Assembly: GCF_041146795.1 (NCBI RefSeq)
Contig: NC_135177.1
Coordinates: forward strand, 2,664,560-2,728,559
Origin: Maylandia zebra
Taxonomy: Eukaryota; Chordata; Actinopteri; Cichliformes; Cichlidae
Length of the DNA: 64,000 nt
Reading direction: 5' to 3'
Position numbers and translations under genes: made by a program. The notes below the pieces were generated by a model. The model was not told the DNA's origin. It was given only the letters and a program-made list of their open reading frames with translations, and did no database searches. Shown piece after piece: positions 57,486-64,000 of the stretch; the first letter of the stretch is position 1, and each line of letters starts with the position of its first letter.

Positions 57486-59345
57486 ACACCTGTTCAGGAC
57501 TTCCAGGCCAGCACTGAAATGAGGAACATGCTCTTCAAACCTGGACAACAGACAGACGGATCACACAATGTTTGTCTGTCACAAATGAAGCTGCTTACTT
57601 ACATGGTCAGCTTGTTATGGCTAGCCATTTCTGCTAATCCTTATACTCCAATGAAACAACACTGCATTTATTGCATTATATCCAGACACTAAGTTGAGTT
57701 TCCTGAGGAATCTTAAGCCTTTTTCAGGCATAGAATAAGCAGCACAGTGATGAAGTGGTTAGTACTGTTACCCGACAGCAAAACAGGTTCTGAATCAAAC
57801 CTGCTGGTTGGCTGGTGAAACTCAGCCTTCCACAAGAACGTGGCTGGTCACCGTTACTTAATGATTTAACAGGAGGCAGCAAATACTTTCTCACACAGGG
57901 TCAGTAGTTTTGAACAGTTTATTTGTTTTGTTTTTTTGAAGAATTCAGTGATATAAAAACACTGGCACCTGCCACGACTACCTCTCAGCCTCCCAGCAGA
58001 CACACCTGTGGTATCAACTTCAACATTTCAGGGAAGTTGTTTTCTGGCCTTTACCTGGAGGTCGAGGTCACTGAGATTTGATCTCCTCCAAGATTTTTAG
58101 TAAATGCATGTATGCTATCAATTCTCAGTATCACATTCACAAGATTTTCAGAAATCTTGACCTCTGACCTTTAGGTCACCCCGAGATTCAAACTATGGAT
58201 GTTCCTGGTGACTAATTTCTTAATTGACTAAATGAGGAAAAAAACATAGACTAACCCACTAGACTAAAACTAAGAAACACTCAGATATTAATTTCAGTTT
58301 GAGAACTGTTTAATGGAAAACGTCGAACTAATGAACTCACTAAATGATGAATCATGCCGCTTAAATTTGCGGCATATATATATATATATATATTTATTTA
58401 TTTAAACTTTTTTTTAGACCCAGCTCTCACCTGGGTCTCCTCTTCATTTTGGTATTTCTTGATTTGTCTCCAAGTGTCTTGAAGCTGTGGGGAGACAAGA
58501 AAAGGAAAAAGTCAGCTTAGCCGAGATCCTCTTAGAGCGGATCAGATTTTTGGGTCAACCCACTGAGACTGATTCAGGTGATTTTTAGTGCAAAATATGT
58601 CGAGGCTCGGTCTCTAACTTTCTGAACATTTCAAAAAGTTTAATATTCATCCATTAAAGTTAACATGAACTGTAGTCAGAACACACGCTGTCTGCAGGCT
58701 GCATTATTTTCAGTTTAGTGTGAGACTCATATTCATTCAAATATTGACAGCATCTCCATGACCACATTGTTACAAAAACGCATTTAAGTCAAGAACACAA
58801 AGTAACAAACTAAGGTAACTACCGTCTGTTACCTTGGTAACTGACTCAGAGTTAACGCTAACTCTATTTGATGAACACAAACAGAGTTTCCCTCCTCTCA
58901 GAGATAACAAACGCGTTATTAGCTGAACCTGCTTCTTAGAATAGAGCCCGATTACACACACTCTCCCTCAAACACACAAAACAGCTGCACTCCAAAAGTT
59001 TGTTTGTGGGAGGGGGTCATCACATGACTATCAGCTGACAGCAGTAACGTAAACAGCTGGGATCGCACCAGTTGGCACGCTAACAAATGGAAATTAGTAC
59101 TGGGTATGCTGACGCATTCAGCCAGCACAAAAGCAGAATAAGAACTGGTTGGTTGGTTGGTTCAGTAACCGCTGCAGTTGTTTTTTCATTAGCTATCGTT
59201 ACCTGCTATGCTACACGCTGGCAAGACCTAATGCACGAACTCAGCTAACGTTACCCAAAGTTCACTAGTGCAGAAAACAGCGGACCAACCCCGTTGTGAA
59301 ATCCTGCTGGACGATGTGAAGCTTTTCTCTGAAGTTTTCAAACAT
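49430..59345 (-). CDS. dtnbp1: Dysbindin (dystrobrevin-binding protein 1), complete
   Basis: Subunit of BLOC-1, acting in lysosome-related organelle biogenesis and vesicle trafficking. Coding exons in transcript order: 59345-59290, 58484-58431, 57540-57490, 57391-57331, 55017-54885, 54334-54202, 53868-53846, 53733-53587, 51020-50895 and 49698-49430. All splice in frame with GT-AG borders, totalling 1053 nt, or 350 residues plus stop. Human dysbindin has 351. It starts [19 protein letters not shown], then HFSAGLEVL, then the long coiled-coil region ([20 protein letters not shown] through [11 protein letters not shown] and YLSTGYLQ), the motif [12 protein letters not shown], and an acidic tail with [14 protein letters not shown] and DDSDSS. 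One exon has only 23 nt. Introns carry LINE pieces and a hAT MITE. Whether this is the a or b paralogue cannot be told. Confidence 0.95.
51453..52459. mobile_element. hAT MITE in a dtnbp1 intron
   Basis: Ends TAGGGCTGCCAC and its exact inverse GTGGCAGCCCTA at 52448-52459. Flanking 8-mers CTCAAATG (51445-51452) and CTCACATG (52460-52467) differ at one base, as an aged 8-bp target duplication would. It is internally rich in TAGTCGAC. 51658-52180 matches the interior of the element at 28411-29346. Confidence 0.85.
52500..53380. mobile_element. Composite of LINE and family T fragments in a dtnbp1 intron
   Basis: 52500-52800 is plus-strand sequence of the LINE family seen at 41180 ([23 protein letters not shown]). 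52850-53000 resembles family T in minus orientation. 53010-53380 is the LINE C-terminus and 3' end on the minus strand ([20 protein letters not shown]). The pieces do not form one intact copy; an internal deletion with inversion is likely. Confidence 0.65.
55320..57060. mobile_element. Two opposed LINE fragments in a dtnbp1 intron
   Basis: 56340-55320 on the minus strand runs from the RT start ([38 protein letters not shown]) to the 3' part near 55400, with degeneration between. 56400-57060 on the plus strand carries the endonuclease/RT junction, then [20 protein letters not shown] and [20 protein letters not shown]. Both belong to the family at 41180-43775. They lie head to head with the junction near 56340-56400. 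Confidence 0.7.
57454..57484. repeat. (GT)n microsatellite
   Basis: About 15 GT units in a dtnbp1 intron, ending about 5 bp before the 3' end of exon 3 (57490) and next to its splice donor. Confidence 0.9.
58374..58393. repeat. (AT)n microsatellite
   Basis: About ten AT units followed by a TTTA stretch, 40 bp downstream of dtnbp1 exon 2. Confidence 0.9.
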
Positions 59346-59430
59346 GATTCCTCTCGGACACGCGCGATTTCGGTCCTGACAGCTAGCTGCAGCCACCGCT
59401 CGCTCTCGTCTTGTTGACGTTTATTAGCGG
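59346..59430 (-). promoter_or_regulatory. dtnbp1: dtnbp1 5' UTR and promoter-proximal region
   Basis: Immediately upstream of the start codon and richer in CpG (GACACGCGCGATTTCGG) than the surrounding intron DNA. No TATA box is seen. This fits a housekeeping-type start. The transcription start is not determined. Confidence 0.4.
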
Positions 59431-60499
59431 CTGCAAACAGCAGAACGGTGCATTACTGCCACCCACTGTTATGGAGTGTGGACAAAATGTGCTCAAAATA
59501 AATCATATCGAACAAACGACTGAACATGGTCTCGTCATTTTCACTTCTTGAGGTCTTATGTCGATAAGTCGAGTTCAGCTTTCATTGGACTGAGTTGCTG
59601 TCTTGTCTTTTTTCTGTGGTGAAAAAGCAGCTACAACACAGGACAGAGCATCAGTTCAGTCAGTCACATTATTTCACTTTGATCTGTGACACATTAAAGT
59701 GATTTCCACATTTCCTTTATCAGCCTGTGGGACAGTTTAGCTTTCCATCACCTTAAAAGTAAACAGCAGCTCAGTGACAAGATAATTACCTGGTATTAAA
59801 GTGTTTATTTTGCTGCTCTGTGTGCTAAATCACCAGATGAACGATTCACCTCTTGTCCTTTTTACAATCCTGTGGTGTTTTACTGGTATATTTCTTTTAT
59901 TTTCTTTACAGGTGACACGCAGAGGAATCCTTTTCTGTGAAAGAAAAGTGTTATGAACTGTGAGATGCTCTTTTAGATTGGTCAGATGTTGTCACACCAG
60001 CCCTTTCATGCAAACATGCAGGGAAAACCCTGGGTTAACATAACAAAGTGGGTCCCAGCTTTTTGTAACCATGAAGCCAAGATTGATGACGTAATATAAA
60101 ACAGGTGCTTGCAAACCCAGAAAAGGGAAACTGCCTATAGGTCGAGTCATAGAGAACCATCCAGCTGAGAAAGAGAAAAGATTATAAAATTGACTCTATG
60201 ACAAGAAGAAAGCAGGAAAACCCTCAAACTGGGCCGGAGTATAACAATTTGAACAGCTTATGTATTTAAATGTTTATTTTATTAATCAACCACTTTCTAT
60301 GCATCAGGATACAGTTACAGCTGTAATCTCAGCGTTTGCTTCAGCTTCACTAATCCTGCAGCCGATGATTTTCCGAATGAGCAGTTCTAATACTTGTGAG
60401 CTTGACTTGTCTGTGCTGGTGTCAGTAACATGTTCTGGGACATGAACATTGAGAGGAACAGTCTGTCAGCACTGAGTCCAGATTCCGCCTATGGCAGTT
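59431..60499. other. Intergenic DNA upstream of dtnbp1
   Basis: No accepted ORF and no element recognised. Confidence 0.35.
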
Positions 60500-60800
60500 T
60501 GATCATAGGTCAAAGTGTGAGGAAGGCTCGGAGAACAACAGCTTTTGGTGGAGGCAGCATAAAAATATAGGGTAGCATAGTCCTTACTGGAAAAATGAGG
60601 CTTGTCATTAATCTCACTCAAGAAACATATCAGTGGAAATCTTGTGTTTCCATCGTCTAGGACCAACCTCCATCCTCCAAGATGGCAACACTTGCCCCAC
60701 AGAGGGTTTGATCCCCCGGGTAGCAAACACCCAGGGGTCATGCTGCACGTTGCTTGATGCAGCAGTGGTGCCGTTATTGCATTCTTTACATTCTAGCATT
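60500..60800 (+). mobile_element. Tc1-like transposase core fragment, eroded
   Basis: The plus-strand frame reads RTTAFGGGSIKI, a stop, then GSIVLTGKMRLV. This corresponds to the FGGGSVMVWGGIS.TGKTRLV segment of Tc1-group transposases as I know it. Only this central part is recognisable, with stops. Confidence 0.5.
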
Positions 60801-61558
60801 AGTAAATTATGTTAGCTGAAACGTTTATTATGGTCCTAAAATAGTGCAAAAGTTATTATTGGCAATGCAGATAAAATATGCAGACTGATTAAACGCGACA
60901 TTATGTAGTACAACAAACTGTCTTGGGTCAAAATGTAGCAGTAGTATAAAAATGTCAAATGTTAAAGCTTCAATTTTAAAACTGTTTTTATTATTTTGAA
61001 TACATAAATTTCAAGTTAGCAACACGTTTCAGAAATGTTAGGACAGAAGCCAGAGGGCAGCTGGGAGCCGAGGAGACCAACTACTGTAGCTGTTCAAACA
61101 AAATGTTGACCTCGTGGTGGCCGCGGCTCCGAGGCAGAGCTGGTGCTCTACCAGGTCGGCGGCTTGATGCCTGGCTCCAGCTGTCCATGTGTCACAGAAT
61201 CCTTCAAGCAGATAATGAACCCCGAGGTCCGCTCATGGATCTCCCATCAAAGTGTGTGCGATTGTTATGTAAATGCACTTTAGACAGATAAACGCATTGT
61301 GCGTGAATGAAACGTGTAGAAAAAGTGCTTTGACAGCTCACACTGAGTAGTCCATTTACCATAATGTGCTAAAAGGTGCCCCCCCCCCATACTTTTATTT
61401 TTTTTCCAAGATACAGTAAGAGAAATAGCAAGCAAGAAGAAAATAAACAGACAAAAAGCAAACAATGAATAAACTGAAAGCTAGCAGCTTTTAAGCTTTA
61501 TCACTTCTGCATCATACAGTCCACGTTATAGTGCATCAGCCAGTATCATGACTTCCAG

Positions 61559-61564
61559 TTTATT
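61559..61564 (-). terminator. Candidate polyadenylation signal of the uncharacterised gene
   Basis: AATAAA on the minus strand, about 170 bp after the stop codon at 61736-61738. It is the first such signal seen downstream. Confidence 0.45.
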
Positions 61565-61735
61565 TTATCTTCAACAATGACACCAGTACAGGACATGTAC
61601 TGTCTGACAGGAAACCCATCATCATGCTCTGCCACTATTCAACACAAAAGCTTTTAAAAACATTTCTGTACTTGTCATCATAAAATCTTAGTTACATAAC
61701 AGTGAGTGTATTCATGTTTGGATACTGTTTAAAAA

Positions 61736-62893
61736 TCAGTGCTTTAGAAGGATTCTAGAGCTGAACCTGGTCTTGATGGCTGAGGTAGTAGGCTTGGCCT
61801 GGAGAAGCCCCTCTTTGGAAGTGCTACAGTAACTGATGGTAAGTGCACCATCCTTGCATGTGTCCTTCGTGGTGCTCATTGAAGACTGTTTTGTAGCACT
61901 TTTGGATTCATGGGCTATGTTGGTGCCGGCTCGTAAACTACTCTTCTTAATTTTCTTGCTGTTATCAGTACCCTTGGCACTGTGCCTGGAAAAAGAATTG
62001 GCTGGTGGGTCAGATGTCACTGAGTTAATAGCAGCTTTAGTTACACTAGTCCTAGCAGCAGCCCTGGACTCATTAGCCCTGGCAGGTGGCTTTAAGATTG
62101 TAGAGTTCTGATGTTTTTGGAGTGTTTTCTCTCTCAGGTGTTTCCATACAACCTCACCAGCAGGCATGAGGTTATAGCTAGTGCTGACATTAGTGAGGCT
62201 TTCCCTTTGATCAGAGGCCTCCAGAGCAGCTGTGCTTGCCACAGGCAGCTTTTCTATATTTCCCTTTCCCCTCTCAAGTTTCACATCTCCAACATGCCCG
62301 TATCTTTTTCCTACAGCTTTCACATCGTGGTTACCAGAGTGTTTACACATGTTCACATAATCCTCTCTAACATTGTCCCCTTTCTGCTGAATCTCGTAAA
62401 TATCACTCTCCTGTGAGACACGAGCATCTTTGTCCTGAGATGTCTGGCACTCATTTGATGAGTTTTTGTCCAAGGGAACCCGATTCGGAAGGACAGGGCT
62501 GGTGTCTGGTGGAAGGCCTCTCCTCCGTCTGGATAACCTCAGGACCACAGGGTTCTCATTCAGCCGTCTAGACACTGAACGTTTATTTAAACATGGAGTT
62601 TGGCATGAATTTCTTCCTGAATTGTGGAGAATACTGAAGGTTGTGTGGATGCTATAGTATTTAGAAAGCGTTGGGTGGCGAAGGTGCTGATTGTTAGCCC
62701 GACGGTGGTTGTGATGTAGGGGGTGGTACTTGTTGCTGCTTTCCTGGGCTCTGCTTTGGGGATGGCGCCTTGATTTGTATGTATTGCTTGGCCTTGTGCC
62801 TTGTTTGTTACCAACACCAGTTCTCGGCGTTAAAGGAATGACTGACGCTACACAGGAGGTTCTTTGCTCAGAGATTTTAGTAACCATGGCAAC
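61736..62893 (-). CDS. Uncharacterised basic, serine-rich protein, single coding exon seen
   Basis: An open frame of about 383 codons from MVTKISEQRTS (ATG at 62887-62885, context GCCATGG) to ISS/ILLKH and TGA. A strong acceptor (TTTCTCTCTGTTGCAG) ends at 62894, so an upstream exon exists and the ATG sits 7 nt inside this exon. If coding continues upstream, the protein is longer. No membrane segment or domain was recognised. It is rich in Ser, Arg, Lys and Asn, with a basic cluster RLSRRRRGLPPDTSPV and further Lys/Arg clusters (KKIKKSS) that could act in nuclear import or nucleic-acid binding. The middle, YNLMPAGEVVWKHLREKTLQ, is the most ordered-looking stretch. I do not recognise the family. 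It lies on the same strand as dtnbp1, 2.4 kb upstream of its start. Confidence 0.6.
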   Translation of the reverse strand, partial: VAMVTKISEQRTSCVASVIPLTPRTGVGNKQGTRPSNTYKSRRHPQSRAQESSNKYHPLHHNHRRANNQHLRHPTLSKYYSIHTTFSILHNSGRNSCQTPCLNKRSVSRRLNENPVVLRLSRRRRGLPPDTSPVLPNRVPLDKNSSNECQTSQDKDARVSQESDIYEIQQKGDNVREDYVNMCKHSGNHDVKAVGKRYGHVGDVKLERGKGNIEKLPVASTAALEASDQRESLTNVSTSYNLMPAGEVVWKHLREKTLQKHQNSTILKPPARANESRAAARTSVTKAAINSVTSDPPANSFSRHSAKGTDNSKKIKKSSLRAGTNIAHESKSATKQSSMSTTKDTCKDGALTISYCSTSKEGLLQAKPTTSAIKTRFSSRILLKH

Positions 62894-64000
62894 CTGCAAC
62901 AGAGAGAAATTGTGATAGTCTGCATACTTCTGCGGATAATCATTTTTGTAGGCCTGAAGTTAGCATCACCCTGGTTTATGATGCTTAGATGTTTTGGTTT
63001 CACAGTAACCATGCAATTTTTGTTTAAATGCATTTGGCAACATATGAAGTCAACGACGCATCCAGAGGAACAACGCCACCATCACATGACTTTAGCGTTG
63101 GCATCACTGAGCCGTGATGACATAGCCCAGAGATTGAAACTAAATACGTTCACACACACAGACAAGGTGAGAGGCTTTCAGTCTGATCACAACTTAAATT
63201 TCTAAAGGTTTTAGTCACTTTCTGGACTGTTTTTTGTTTCTGAGATCTGTGTATAAGATGATGGAAGGAGGTGTCACCACTGCTCCTGTTTCTCTGTCCA
63301 TTTATTTTTAGTGCTGATCCAACTATAGCCAACTATGGGGGGGGTACACAACAGATAGTTCCCACGTCCATCGGAGGACTAACCCATGGAGTAAAACTTG
63401 CATCCGATCGACGATTTACATTAATTAGTGATCGTAATTCCATCAAACTAACACTGATGTCCTTGGATTGTGGGAGGAAATCAGAGCATCCGGGGAGAAT
63501 TATTTAACATGTATGACATTGGGGGGAGGACCCTCCAAACCCCCACAGTCTGTCTTGGGGATTTTCTTTTTTAACAAATGCTAATCTCAAATGCACAAGG
63601 GGTGCACACACACACGGGTGAAGAAATACTCAGATTTCCTTTGACATATAAGCTGTAGCAAAAATATACAAACACACAACACCAAAATAAAATAATGCTA
63701 TGTTGGTGTATGATAACAACAAACCAGAATCCATCATTTGTGTACACTAAAGCTGATTCATATCTGCAGACCCAGTGTTTGGACTGTTTGTATCACTTAC
63801 CAGCAACTTTAACTTTAGCTCTAGATGTCAGAGAGGCGACAGCTCTCTATGCATTTGTATTCAATATTGCACATGTCAGGTTAAATGTCACTGTGACTGT
63901 TCCAGCTGTTTGGCAGCATTGACAGCAGCGCTGTGACTGTCAAAGAGCAGCTTTATTAATCCACACACACTCCAGTCAGTGGCCCTCTTCAGCCACCATC
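62894..64000. other. Upstream intron or flank of the uncharacterised gene
   Basis: No certain exon. A good minus-strand donor (GCTG then GTAAGTGA) occurs at about 63800 and could end a 5' exon lying around 63800-63850; weak evidence. No repeats were recognised. Confidence 0.3.

Noticed and set aside
61836..62416. Plus-strand frames opposite the uncharacterised protein
   Set aside because: Shadows of the longer minus-strand exon, which has a splice acceptor, start context and polyadenylation signal.
1..64000. CRISPR arrays, operons, bacterial promoters
   Set aside because: Spliced vertebrate genes and fish retroelements throughout; the only regular repeats are microsatellites and the DIRS motif array.

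Overview
The window looks like teleost nuclear DNA, from a percomorph fish and plausibly a cichlid. The species is an inference from the style of the repeats. The genes are split by GT-AG introns, and the rest is dense with fish-type transposable elements: DIRS, Penelope-like, L2/CR1-like LINEs, an L1/Tx1-like LINE, BEL/Pao, Tc1/mariner, hAT, tRNA-derived SINEs and MITEs. No prokaryotic, organellar or CRISPR feature is present.

Four genes can be supported. (1) 8756-19739, plus strand: the last ten coding exons of enpp2 (autotaxin), all in compatible phase and ending at a stop, with a 3' UTR to about 21330. The 5' half lies off the left edge. (2) 37010-38944, plus: an intronless HIPK-like kinase gene of 644 codons with a TATA box, a 363-bp tandem duplication in its tail, and a 3' UTR made from a common interspersed repeat. 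(3) 49430-59345, minus: complete dtnbp1 (dysbindin), ten exons joining exactly into 350 codons. (4) 61736-62893, minus: the coding exon of an unrecognised basic, serine-rich protein.

Layout. 1-3770 is a degenerate DIRS retrotransposon cut by the window edge, and 3780-4535 is a Penelope-like fragment. 5100-7640 holds an unclassified repeat and a Tx1-like fragment. 8341-21330 is enpp2, with SINEs, LINE tails, a Tc1 scrap, an L2-like LINE and a second copy of the unclassified repeat in its introns. 21340-27060 is a nest: a hAT fragment broken by a LINE tail, which is broken by an intron-containing IS630/Tc1-type transposon, followed by a second partial copy. 28400-36100 holds MITEs, a Tc1 element split by a LINE with a visible target duplication, and an 1.8-kb hAT-like element with a perfect 8-bp duplication. 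After the kinase gene, 40200-47500 contains a Tc1 scrap, a long LINE broken by SINEs, a deleted BEL/Pao element and another inverted-repeat element. dtnbp1 follows, with LINE pieces and a hAT MITE in its introns.

The genes do not form a pathway: secreted lysophospholipase D, a presumably nuclear kinase, a BLOC-1 subunit and an unknown. The most unusual points are the kinase with its duplicated tail and altered activation loop, two MITEs with unlike ends but a shared interior, a paired repeat with overlapping small reading frames, and the uncharacterised basic protein.
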